A stretch of DNA of 20,275 bases from Pseudomonadota bacterium (GTDB lineage Bacteria; Pseudomonadota; Alphaproteobacteria; Azospirillales; Azospirillaceae): assembly GCA_023411035.1 (NCBI GenBank), contig JAEYPE010000225.1, positions 1-20,275 of the forward strand, read 5' to 3'. The number at the start of each line of letters is the position of its first letter. The stretch's first letter is position 1. The notes beneath the pieces were generated by a model. The model saw only the letters and a list, made by a program, of their open reading frames with translations, searched no databases and was not told where the DNA came from. The position numbers were made by a program, and so were the translations under genes. Shown piece after piece: positions 6,817-13,514 of the stretch.

Positions 6817-7324
6817 AAGGTTCTTCTCCATTGCTGCGGCTGGTTCGGGGGGCTTTCCCGGATGGGCGATTTGCAAGCGGGCCTTCGGCAAACGGGCCTT
6901 CGGGACGGCAGCGCCCACGGGGTGGCGGATCACCTCTCATTGACGTTGTGGCTTTTCGGGGCGATGGAGTGCGGGCGGTGGATTACCATCTCCAGCCGGA
7001 AAGGCGTGCCGGGGAAGGGTGGTCGAGCGCCGCATGGCTGCCGCTGCGGGCTGCCGGAGCAGGGCGAGCGCGCCCGCACCGACCACCTACCGTCGTCCCG
7101 GCGCGAAGAGCCGGCAACGCTGGAGGCTGGGCATGGCGGATGGCACGGGGCCGGTTCAGGGCGCTTTCCTTGCTTTGGCGTTCCTCAAACAAGTTCGTGG
7201 CGATTCCCGCGCGGTCTGATGGGATGAAACGCTAACACGCGTCTCCGGCGGCAAAAATCGTCAAAGGGGACGATGCACCTTCGATGGGCGGGGCCGTGAA
7301 GCGGGCGCGTGGTATTCCGATGTT
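6817..7324. other. Region without a supported gene
   Basis: About 500 bp between the start of the epimerase remnant and the promoter of the GH15 gene. Several short frames are open on both strands because of the high GC, but none has a recognisable domain, a convincing start or consistent codon use. It contains the imperfect 15-bp repeat at 6875-6904. It may be decayed coding sequence of the former polysaccharide cluster. Confidence 0.5.
6875..6904. repeat. Imperfect 15-bp tandem duplication upstream of the epimerase remnant
   Basis: AAGCGGGCCTTCGGC is followed directly by AAACGGGCCTTCGGG (13 of 15 bases alike). No gene is recognisable here. Confidence 0.6.
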
Positions 7325-7350
7325 GGAACCCAACGCCGTCGCCCGCCGTT
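7325..7350 (+). promoter_or_regulatory. Candidate EcfG-type (general stress response) promoter of the GH15 gene
   Basis: GGAAC at 7325-7329 is followed after exactly 17 bases by CGTT at 7347-7350. GGAAC-N16/17-CGTT is the known consensus for the alphaproteobacterial stress sigma factor EcfG. The element ends 39 bp before the ATG at 7390, a normal distance. Use in the cell is inference. Confidence 0.6.
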
Positions 7351-7389
7351 GCTCGTCAGAAAAACCCCTCCAATCTTCGAGACTGCGCC

Positions 7390-9186
7390 ATGGCCTCCCG
7401 CATCGAGGATTATGCCCTTCTGGGAGATTGCGAAACCGCAGCCCTTCTGTCCGCCGAAGGCTCCATCGACTGGCTGTGCTGGCCGCGTTTCGACTCCGAC
7501 GCCTGCTTCGCCGCCCTGCTGGGCACGCCGGAGAACGGGCGATGGCTGCTGCGCCCGCGCGATCCCGCCGCGCGGACCAGCCGGCGCTACCGCGGCGACA
7601 GCCTGATCCTGGAGACGGAGTTCGAGACGGAAGAGGGCGCCGTCACCATGATCGACTTCATGCCCCCGCGCGGGCAGGCGTCCGACATCGTGCGCATCCT
7701 GCGCGGTCGGCGCGGTCGCGTCGCCATGCGGATGGACCTGACCCTGCGGTTCGGCTATGGGCGCATCGTCCCGTGGGTGACGCGGATCGCGCCGCACACC
7801 CTGCGCGCCGTCGCCGGGCCGGACATGATCGTTCTCGACACCCGTGCTCCGATCCATGGCGAGGACCTGAGCACCGTCGCCGACTTCACCGTGGCGGAGG
7901 GGGAGAGCGTCACCTTCGTGATGACCTACACCGCCTCGCACCTGCCGTTGCCGGAGCCGGTCGATGCCGAACAGGCCCTGACCGAGACCGAGCAATTCTG
8001 GGAGGAGTGGAGCGGGCGCTGCACCTACGGCGGCCCCTGGCGGGACGCGGTGCGGCGTTCGCTGGTCACGCTGAAGGCGCTGACCTACCGCCCGACCGGC
8101 GGCATCGTCGCCGCCCCGAGCACCTCGCTTCCCGAACAACTCGGCGGGGTGCGGAACTGGGACTACCGCTATTGCTGGCTGCGCGACGCCACCCTGACCC
8201 TGCTGGCGCTGATGAACGCGGGCTACATCCAGGAAGCGCTGGACTGGCGCGACTGGGGCCTGCGCACCATCGCCGGCAGCCCTCAGCAAATCCAGATCAT
8301 GTATGGCATCGCCGGGGAACGCCGCCTGCTGGAGTGGGAAGTGCCCTGGCTGCCGGGCTATGAGGGCGCCAGCCCGGTCCGCGTCGGCAACGCCGCGGCC
8401 CCTCAGCGCCAGTTGGACGTCTATGGGGAGATGATGGACGCGGCCCACCAGGCCCGGATGCGCGGCATTCTCATCAAGTCGGAAGGCTGGCGAATGCAAT
8501 GCGCCCTGCTCGGCCACATGGAATCGGTGTGGGACCAGCCCGACGAAGGCATCTGGGAGGTGCGCGGCGGCCCGAAGCATTTCACTCATTCGAAGGTGAT
8601 GGCCTGGGTCGCCGTGGACCGCATGCTGAAGAGCGCCGAGAAATTCGGCCTGGAAGCGCCGCTGGACCGCTGGAAGACTCTGCGCCGGGCGATCTTCGAG
8701 GATGTCTGCGCCAACGGTTACTCAAAGGAGCGGCAGAGCTTCGTCCAGCATTACGGCGCCAACCACGTCGATGCGGCCTTGCTGATGCTGCCGATGGTCG
8801 GGTTTCTGCCGGTGGACGATCCCCGCATCCAGGGCACCGTCGCCGCCATCGAGCGGGAGTTGATGCGGGAAGGCCTCGTCTTGCGTTACCGGACGGAGAA
8901 GACCGACGACGGGCTGCCCGACGGGGAGGGGGTGTTCCTCGCCTGCTCCTTCTGGCTGGCCGATGTTTATGTGCTCCAGGGCCGCCACGCAGAGGCCGAG
9001 GCTCTGTTCAAGCGGTTGCTCGCCCTGCGCAACGATCTGGGGCTGCTGTCGGAAGAGTACGACCCCCAGGCGAAGCGGCTGGTCGGCAATTTCCCGCAAG
9101 CCTTCTCCCACATCGCGCTCATCAACACCGCCTTCAACCTGACCCACACGGAGAAGCCGGCGGAGCAACGGCAGGACGGGAACTGA
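7390..9186 (+). CDS. Glycoside hydrolase family 15 protein (glucoamylase/trehalase-like)
   Basis: 598 residues, no signal peptide, so probably cytoplasmic. GH15 enzymes release glucose from alpha-glucans or trehalose with inversion of configuration. The N-terminal part (MASRIEDYALLGDCETAALL, GSIDWLCWPRFDSDACFAAL) is the beta-sandwich typical of bacterial members. The (alpha/alpha)6 barrel starts near residue 230 with VTLKALTYRPTGGIVAAPST, then NWDYRYCWLRDA. The general acid is the Glu in GIWEVRGGPKHFTHSKVM (about residue 390). The base is one of the Glu pair in LLSEEYDPQAKRLVGNFPQA (about residues 555-556). Length is normal for the bacterial group. The start at 7390 fits the conserved N-terminus, although its ribosome site is weak. 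An EcfG-type promoter precedes it, which suggests turnover of trehalose or glucan under stress. Sequence alone cannot separate trehalase from glucoamylase activity. Confidence 0.9.
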   Translation: MASRIEDYALLGDCETAALLSAEGSIDWLCWPRFDSDACFAALLGTPENGRWLLRPRDPAARTSRRYRGDSLILETEFETEEGAVTMIDFMPPRGQASDIVRILRGRRGRVAMRMDLTLRFGYGRIVPWVTRIAPHTLRAVAGPDMIVLDTRAPIHGEDLSTVADFTVAEGESVTFVMTYTASHLPLPEPVDAEQALTETEQFWEEWSGRCTYGGPWRDAVRRSLVTLKALTYRPTGGIVAAPSTSLPEQLGGVRNWDYRYCWLRDATLTLLALMNAGYIQEALDWRDWGLRTIAGSPQQIQIMYGIAGERRLLEWEVPWLPGYEGASPVRVGNAAAPQRQLDVYGEMMDAAHQARMRGILIKSEGWRMQCALLGHMESVWDQPDEGIWEVRGGPKHFTHSKVMAWVAVDRMLKSAEKFGLEAPLDRWKTLRRAIFEDVCANGYSKERQSFVQHYGANHVDAALLMLPMVGFLPVDDPRIQGTVAAIERELMREGLVLRYRTEKTDDGLPDGEGVFLACSFWLADVYVLQGRHAEAEALFKRLLALRNDLGLLSEEYDPQAKRLVGNFPQAFSHIALINTAFNLTHTEKPAEQRQDGN

Positions 9187-9198
9187 CGGGGAATGAAA

Positions 9199-9230
9199 CG
9201 CCCCTCCCGCCGGTCAAGACGGAAGGGGCG
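9199..9230 (-). terminator. Terminator hairpin between convergent genes
   Basis: CGCCCCTCCCG (9199-9209) pairs with CGGAAGGGGCG (9220-9230), an 11-bp stem with one mismatch and a 10-nt loop. On the minus strand it is followed by TTTCATT, so it best fits termination of the BON-domain gene, though it also lies 13 bp after the GH15 stop codon. Bidirectional use is possible. Confidence 0.6.
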
Positions 9231-9256
9231 CGCTTGGCACGGTCGGTTGGGCACGG

Positions 9257-10471
9257 TCAGCGGGTGGTGCCGCCGGTACGGCTGGTGCTGGACACGGTGC
9301 TGCCCGTGGTGCCGGCGGTCCCGCTCATGCCGGAACCGCTGGTGCTGCCGGACATGCCGGTCCCGGAGGTGCTGCTTCCGGTGCTGCCCATTCCGGTGCT
9401 GCTGCTCTCCGACCCGCTGGTGCCGAGACCGGCCATGGCCGACGCTCCGGCGGTGGTGCCGGCGCTGCCGTAGGTCTGTTGACGCACGCGCAGGTTGTTT
9501 TGTACATGACGGACGCCGGAAATCGTTTCCGCCATGTCCTCGGCGCGGCGCTTGGTCCGGCGGTCGTCCACCGTTCCGCTCAGCGTGACCTCGCAGTTGT
9601 TGACGGTCACGTCGATCTCGGACGCGTCGATGTAGGGGTCGTCGGTCAGGCGGTCGTTCACATCCTCGCGGATGCGGTCGTCGGAGCGGGTGTAGCCGCG
9701 CGGGCCGCGGCCCCGATGGAACTGGGAGCCACGCTCATCCTGCTGGGCGTCCATGCGGCGGCGGCGCTCCGCATCCTCGTCGCCGAACCAGGAGGCCACC
9801 TCGTCGCCAGCCCGTTCGAAGAAGCCGCGATCCTCGCTGCGGCCGTAACCGCCACCTCCACTGCCGCTGTAGCCCATGCGGCCATAGTCGCGACTGCCAT
9901 AGTCACGGCTTCCATAGTCACGGCCACCATGGCCGCGGGACCCATAGTCGGAACCGCCATAGTCGCGACTGCCATAGGCGCGGCCACCATAGCCTCCGCT
10001 GCCGTAATCGGAGCGTCCATAGTCGGAGCGCCCGAAGCCGCCACGGTAGCCGAAGTCCTGGCCGTAATCGCCGCGGTCCTCATAACTCTGACGCTCGTCG
10101 CGGGCGCGCCAGTCGCGCTGGCCCTGGCCGTAGGAACCGCGGGACCCGTAATCGCGCCCATAATCACGGGCTCCGGAGCCCTGGCCGTAATCGCCGCGGC
10201 CTTCCTGCTGACGCCAATAGTCCCGGCCGTAGTCGAAGCCTTCGCGGCCCTGGCCCTCATGGCCGTAACCGGGCTGGCGCCCTCCGCCGCCCATCATGCT
10301 GGAACGGCCGGACTGGCCCCAACCCGGTTGACCGAACTCGTCGCGGCCACGGTTCTGGTAGGAACTGCCGCCCCACTCGCGGCCCTCGTCGCGTCCGCGG
10401 TCGCGCTCCCACCGCTCGTCGTCGCGGCGGTAGCCCTGGTCGCTCCTCCACCTGGATTCATAGTCGGACAT
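9257..10471 (-). CDS. BON-domain protein with a long Tyr/Gly/Ser/Arg-rich disordered region
   Basis: 404 residues. Residues 1 to about 215 are almost wholly low-complexity: Asp/Arg-rich at first (SDYESRWRSDQGYRRDD), then repeated YGS, DYG and RDYG units. A short conserved block SWFGDEDAERRRRMDAQ follows near residue 225. A single BON domain covers about residues 262-328 (IREDVNDRLTDDPYIDASEI, EVTLSGTVDDR, ISGVRHVQNNLRV). The last 75 residues are Gly/Ser/Thr/Met-rich. BON domains are thought to bind lipid or peptidoglycan, often in osmotic-stress proteins. No signal peptide is visible, so location is unclear. The start at 10471 has GGGAG eight bases away; a longer frame from 10588 runs through a 9-bp repeat and is less likely. 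The biased composition makes the opposite strand look open as an Ala/Val-rich frame, which is not a gene. Confidence 0.83.
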   Translation of the reverse strand: MSDYESRWRSDQGYRRDDERWERDRGRDEGREWGGSSYQNRGRDEFGQPGWGQSGRSSMMGGGGRQPGYGHEGQGREGFDYGRDYWRQQEGRGDYGQGSGARDYGRDYGSRGSYGQGQRDWRARDERQSYEDRGDYGQDFGYRGGFGRSDYGRSDYGSGGYGGRAYGSRDYGGSDYGSRGHGGRDYGSRDYGSRDYGRMGYSGSGGGGYGRSEDRGFFERAGDEVASWFGDEDAERRRRMDAQQDERGSQFHRGRGPRGYTRSDDRIREDVNDRLTDDPYIDASEIDVTVNNCEVTLSGTVDDRRTKRRAEDMAETISGVRHVQNNLRVRQQTYGSAGTTAGASAMAGLGTSGSESSSTGMGSTGSSTSGTGMSGSTSGSGMSGTAGTTGSTVSSTSRTGGTTR

Positions 10472-10483
10472 GGGATACTCCCA

Positions 10484-10510
10484 CATTTGGCCCATTTGGC
10501 CCATTTGGAC
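10484..10510. repeat. Three tandem 9-bp units in the leader of the BON gene
   Basis: CATTTGGCC at 10484-10492 and 10493-10501, then CATTTGGAC at 10502-10510. On the minus strand this is a repeated GGCCAAATG immediately upstream of the ribosome site of the BON-domain gene, so it probably lies in the 5' leader of its mRNA. Confidence 0.8.
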
Positions 10511-10985
10511 GGTGCCCGTTCGCCGGGCCTTCGCAAACAACAGGGAAAGCGGCGAAGGATCGCGGACCGGCTGTGGCGGCTTTGCCATGCGTTCCGCACA
10601 GCCCAGCCTCCTGTCGGGTATCGGAACTCCCGCATCCGGCGGCTCCGCTGCCGCACCGCGAAAAATCAGCGGAGACGCCCCCTTGAACGCGGCGGCGGAG
10701 GAAGCATATGTGCAAAATCGTCGGCGGATGGCCGTAACTTTCGGGTGACCGACCGGCGAACCGTCTTTCCGGGTCGTGATTCAGCGGTTGACCGGCGTCT
10801 CCAATTGGATTACTGGCTCGAACGCCGTTTTTTTCTGGCCGCATCGGCTGGCTGCCTCGACCCATTCCCGTGGTCCTGGCGCCGTCGGCAAGGCCGGGAA
10901 ATTCCCCGAGATCAGCATCGACACCCGATGCACGCCCGTCCGGCAGCGTTGAATGCCGGCTGAGATGTGTGAAGCTGAAGGACGT
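10511..10985. other. Intergenic region between divergent BON and RNase J-like genes
   Basis: About 475 bp with no supported gene. It must hold the promoters of two divergent genes. It contains a short palindrome, TCCAATTGGA (10799-10808), inside a candidate promoter. Frames open through it are shadows of the GC bias. Confidence 0.5.
10788..10816 (+). promoter_or_regulatory. Weak candidate promoter for the RNase J-like gene
   Basis: TTGACC (10788-10793), a 17-base spacer, then TACTGG (10811-10816) resembles a housekeeping -35/-10 pair. The spacer includes the palindrome TCCAATTGGA. The start codon is 170 bp downstream, so the leader would be long. The match is modest. Confidence 0.25.
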
Positions 10986-12584
10986 ATGACGTTTGATTCC
11001 AAGCGCCGCCGCGCGGCGCCCAAGGGCGGTAGCCGCCCGAACACGATTGTTGGCGATGTCCGCAACGGCAAGTCCGGCGGTCCGCGTTTCCAGAAAAATC
11101 AGAATTCCGCCCAAAGCGCCGGCAGGCCCTTCGACCGTCCCCGGACGATCCGCCCGGCGGGCGCGCCCGTTCCCGGCCCGGTGCCGGGCAACGACGAAAT
11201 CCTGTTCATCCCGCTCGGCGGCTGCTCGCGCATCGGCATGAACATGGCGCTCTACGGTCATGCCGGGAAATGGCTGATCGTGGACGCCGGGGTCGCCTTC
11301 ATGGGCGACGAGGCGCCGGGCATCGACAGCCTGATGGCCGATCCCTCCTTCATCGAGGAGCGGATGGACGACGTGGTCGGGCTGGTCGTCACCCACGCGC
11401 ACGAGGACCATATCGGCGCGATCCACCATCTGTGGCCGCGGCTGGAATGCCCGATCTACGCCACTCCCTTCGCCGCGCACGTCATCCGCGACCGGCTGAA
11501 GGAAACCGGCGGGCTGCGCCACGCCCGCATCCGCGTGTTCGAGCCGGGGGCGGCCTTCGAAATCGGCCCCTTCGGCATCGAAACCATCACCGTCACCCAC
11601 TCCATCCCCGAGCCGGTGTCGGTGGCGATCCACACCAAGGCGGGCACGGTCCTGCACACCGGCGACTGGAAGTTCGACCCGCACCCGCTGGTCGGCCCGA
11701 CCATGGACCTGGACGCGCTGAAGCGGCTGGGCGACCGGGGCGTTCTGGCGATGATGTGCGACAGCACCAACGCCAACGTGGACGGCACCACCGGGTCGGA
11801 GGCGGACGCCCGCGCCGGCCTGATGGAAGCCTTCGCCGGGCGCAAGGGCGCCATCGCGGTGACCGGCTTCGCGTCCAACGTCGCCCGCATGCAGGCGGTG
11901 GCGGAGGCCGCGGCGGCCCATGACCGCAAGGTCGTGCTGGTCGGCCGGTCGATGCTGCGCATGGAGAAGGCGGCCCGCGCCAGCGGCTATCTGGAGAATG
12001 CTCCGGAGTTCATCTCCATCATGGAAGCCTCCTGGACGCCGCGCCGGAACCTCGTCTTCCTCTGCACCGGCAGCCAGGGGGAGGAGCGGGCGGCGCTCAG
12101 CCGGCTGGCCCGCGACGGGCACCGCGACCTGTGGCTGGAGGGCGGCGACACGGTGATCTTCTCCGCCCGCGCCATCCCCGGCAACGAGGTGGTGCTGGCC
12201 GACGTGCAGGACCATCTGAAGGCCAAGGGCGTGGAGGTGGTCACCCCCGCCGACGCGCCGGTGCATGTGTCGGGCCATCCGAAGCGGGACGACCTGATCC
12301 GCATGTACGATCTGATCCGCCCGCGCTTCGCCGTGCCGGTGCACGGCACCATGGAGCATCTGGAAGCCCACGCCCGTCTCGCCCGCGCCTGCGGCGTGGA
12401 CCGGGCTCTGATCCCGGAGGACGGCGACATCCTTCGGATCGCGCGGGAAGGCACCGCGGTGATCGGCCATATGGAGCCCAAGCGCCTCGCCAACACCGGG
12501 CGGGAACTGATCCCCTGGGCGGGCTTGCCCGACGTGGAAGATGCGGACGCCCTGCTCGAATCCCTGGAACGGATGGCCGCCTGA
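10986..12584 (+). CDS. RNase J-like metallo-beta-lactamase/beta-CASP ribonuclease with an N-terminal basic tail
   Basis: 532 residues, cytoplasmic. Residues 1-70 are basic and disordered (MTFDSKRRRAAPKGG, then Asn/Gln/Gly/Pro-rich). The metallo-beta-lactamase core starts at ILFIPLGGCSRIGMNM and carries the zinc ligands: THAHEDH (His137, His139, Asp141, His142), THSIPE (His205) and HTGDWKFDP (Asp227). The beta-CASP part has VHVSGHPKRDD (His427, His431) and VPVHGTMEHLEAH (His453). All catalytic positions of RNase J are therefore present. Typical RNase J has about 555 residues including a C-terminal domain of roughly 100; here the protein ends about 80 residues after the last motif, so that domain is essentially missing. 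The usual GGAGEIGMN block reads GGCSRIGMN. It looks like a diverged second RNase J rather than the housekeeping copy. Start chosen at 10986 because GAAGGA precedes it. Confidence 0.86.
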   Translation: MTFDSKRRRAAPKGGSRPNTIVGDVRNGKSGGPRFQKNQNSAQSAGRPFDRPRTIRPAGAPVPGPVPGNDEILFIPLGGCSRIGMNMALYGHAGKWLIVDAGVAFMGDEAPGIDSLMADPSFIEERMDDVVGLVVTHAHEDHIGAIHHLWPRLECPIYATPFAAHVIRDRLKETGGLRHARIRVFEPGAAFEIGPFGIETITVTHSIPEPVSVAIHTKAGTVLHTGDWKFDPHPLVGPTMDLDALKRLGDRGVLAMMCDSTNANVDGTTGSEADARAGLMEAFAGRKGAIAVTGFASNVARMQAVAEAAAAHDRKVVLVGRSMLRMEKAARASGYLENAPEFISIMEASWTPRRNLVFLCTGSQGEERAALSRLARDGHRDLWLEGGDTVIFSARAIPGNEVVLADVQDHLKAKGVEVVTPADAPVHVSGHPKRDDLIRMYDLIRPRFAVPVHGTMEHLEAHARLARACGVDRALIPEDGDILRIAREGTAVIGHMEPKRLANTGRELIPWAGLPDVEDADALLESLERMAA

Positions 12585-12595
12585 CGCGGCCATCC
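12571..12595 (+). terminator. Perfect hairpin with the RNase J-like stop codon in its loop
   Basis: GGATGGCCGC (12571-12580) and GCGGCCATCC (12586-12595) form a perfect 10-bp stem around a 5-nt loop, CTGAC, which contains the TGA stop. No T-run follows, so classical termination is doubtful. It may protect the 3' end or limit read-through to the next gene. Confidence 0.4.
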
Positions 12596-12697
12596 CCCTC
12601 ACCGGGCACCGCAAACCACGACAAGGGGAATCCCGCCCTCCGTTCGCGCACCAAAGGGGCCGGAGTCTCGGCCCTGGATTTCTTGGAGAGTTTGCCA

Positions 12698-13027
12698 ATG
12701 GCTGGCTATCCTGCCGACCAGCCTTCCTTTCCCGACATCCTCGACCCCGTGCTGGAAGCCCCGGAAGGGGACGACGACGCCCTCGACCAGGCCATCAACG
12801 AGGTGGCCGAGGCGCTGGCCGGCAGCGGGACCCTGATCGTCGATGCCCTGGGCCGGGCGGCCTACGGCGTGACCGACGAGGAGGCCGTGCTCGGCTTGAT
12901 CGACACCTACATCCGCGTCCTCCTGCATCTCGGCGAGGTGGAGGAGGCGGCGGAAATGGGCGAGGTGATCGAGCGCATCCAGCGCTTTCAGCGCCGCCGC
13001 AAGCGCCGCGGCTCGCGCGCCTCCTGA
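12698..13027 (+). CDS. Small hypothetical protein, acidic with a basic C-terminus
   Basis: 109 residues; I do not recognise a family. The N-terminal half is acidic (ILDPVLEAPEGDDDALDQAI). The middle is predicted helical (VAEALAGSGTLIVDALG, EAVLGLIDTYIRVLLHLGEV). The last 20 residues are strongly basic (RIQRFQRRRKRRGSRAS). There is no signal peptide or membrane span. The start at 12698 has TTGGAGAG upstream. It follows the RNase J-like gene on the same strand after 113 bp and may be co-transcribed with it if the hairpin at 12571-12595 is leaky. The charge split suggests binding to nucleic acid or to a basic partner, but this is a guess. The gene is convergent, 13 bp apart, with the membrane protein gene that follows. 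Confidence 0.65.
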   Translation: MAGYPADQPSFPDILDPVLEAPEGDDDALDQAINEVAEALAGSGTLIVDALGRAAYGVTDEEAVLGLIDTYIRVLLHLGEVEEAAEMGEVIERIQRFQRRRKRRGSRAS

Positions 13028-13040
13028 CCCGCCTTTTCCC

Positions 13041-13370
13041 TCAGACCGGCGGGGCCGTTCCGCCGGTCAGCCAGCGGTTCGCCAGGGTGCGCAGCCGCGC
13101 GGTCTGCTGCCGCTGGCGGCGGACGGAGGCGGCGTAGCCGATCCCGGTGAAGCCGACGATCACCACCCAGAATCCCAGCAGGTAGCGCCAGTCCGCCCCT
13201 GTGATCAGCAGAACCAGCAGAACCAGCGTCACCACCCCCGCCACCACCCAGGCGATGATGCGCATCCGCAGGAAGGCGGCCTCGTCGCTTTGTTCGAAAT
13301 CCTCGGCCAGAGCCTGGATTTCCAGTCCGGCCTGACGGCGTGCCTCGGCCGCCGGGTTCAGTGCATCCAT
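13041..13370 (-). CDS. Small two-helix membrane protein of unknown function
   Basis: 109 residues. A soluble N-terminal part of about 35 residues (MDALNPAAEARRQAGLEIQA, then acidic FEQSDE) precedes two hydrophobic spans: about residues 38-58 (IIAWVVAGVVTLVLLVLLIT) and 62-82 (YLLGFWVVIVGFTGIGYAAS). A basic cytoplasmic tail follows (VRRQRQQTARLRTLANRW). The start at 13370 has AAGGGAG seven bases upstream; the longer frame from 13472 has no comparable site. No family is recognised. Its last codons form one arm of a 9-bp inverted repeat (13044-13052 with 13060-13068) that ends at the stop codon. Confidence 0.7.
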   Translation of the reverse strand: MDALNPAAEARRQAGLEIQALAEDFEQSDEAAFLRMRIIAWVVAGVVTLVLLVLLITGADWRYLLGFWVVIVGFTGIGYAASVRRQRQQTARLRTLANRWLTGGTAPPV

Positions 13371-13486
13371 GCCATCTCCCTTCCGTCTTCGGGCGCGATG
13401 ATCCATCACATTCGCCCGTTCTGAAAGGAAGAACACGCAGAACGCGCTTCCGGCCATCCGGGTTCGGGCCACCCTCCCGCTGCTTC

Positions 13487-13514
13487 GTCAGCCGTCAGCC
13501 GTCAGCCGTCAGCC
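13487..13514. repeat. Four tandem copies of a 7-bp unit at the patatin stop codon
   Basis: GTCAGCC is repeated four times without interruption. The stop codon of the minus-strand patatin-like gene (13511-13509) falls in the first unit it meets, so copy-number change would alter only untranslated sequence downstream. Confidence 0.85.

Noticed and set aside
6983..7192. Short minus-strand open frame upstream of the GH15 gene
   Set aside because: No ribosome site and no domain; the residue bias is that of random GC-rich DNA.
9880..10060. Repetitive CATAGTC-type units resembling a CRISPR or regulatory array
   Set aside because: The units are irregular, in frame, and simply encode the DYG/DYGS repeats of the BON protein.
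10472..10588. Extended N-terminus of the BON protein (39 more residues)
   Set aside because: The extension runs through the 9-bp repeats (MGQMGQM) and has no good ribosome site; the start at 10471 has one.
9479..10963. 494-residue Ala/Val-rich plus-strand frame opposite the BON gene
   Set aside because: It looks like a membrane protein but is the complement of YGS/DYG codon repeats; the BON domain on the other strand is real.
10458..12698. 746-residue minus-strand frame opposite the RNase J-like gene
   Set aside because: The opposite strand carries every RNase J motif; this frame has none.
13044..13068. 9-bp inverted repeat (GACCGGCGG, complement at 13060) as a terminator
   Set aside because: There is no T-run on either side and it lies inside the coding end of the membrane protein gene; evidence for termination is too thin.
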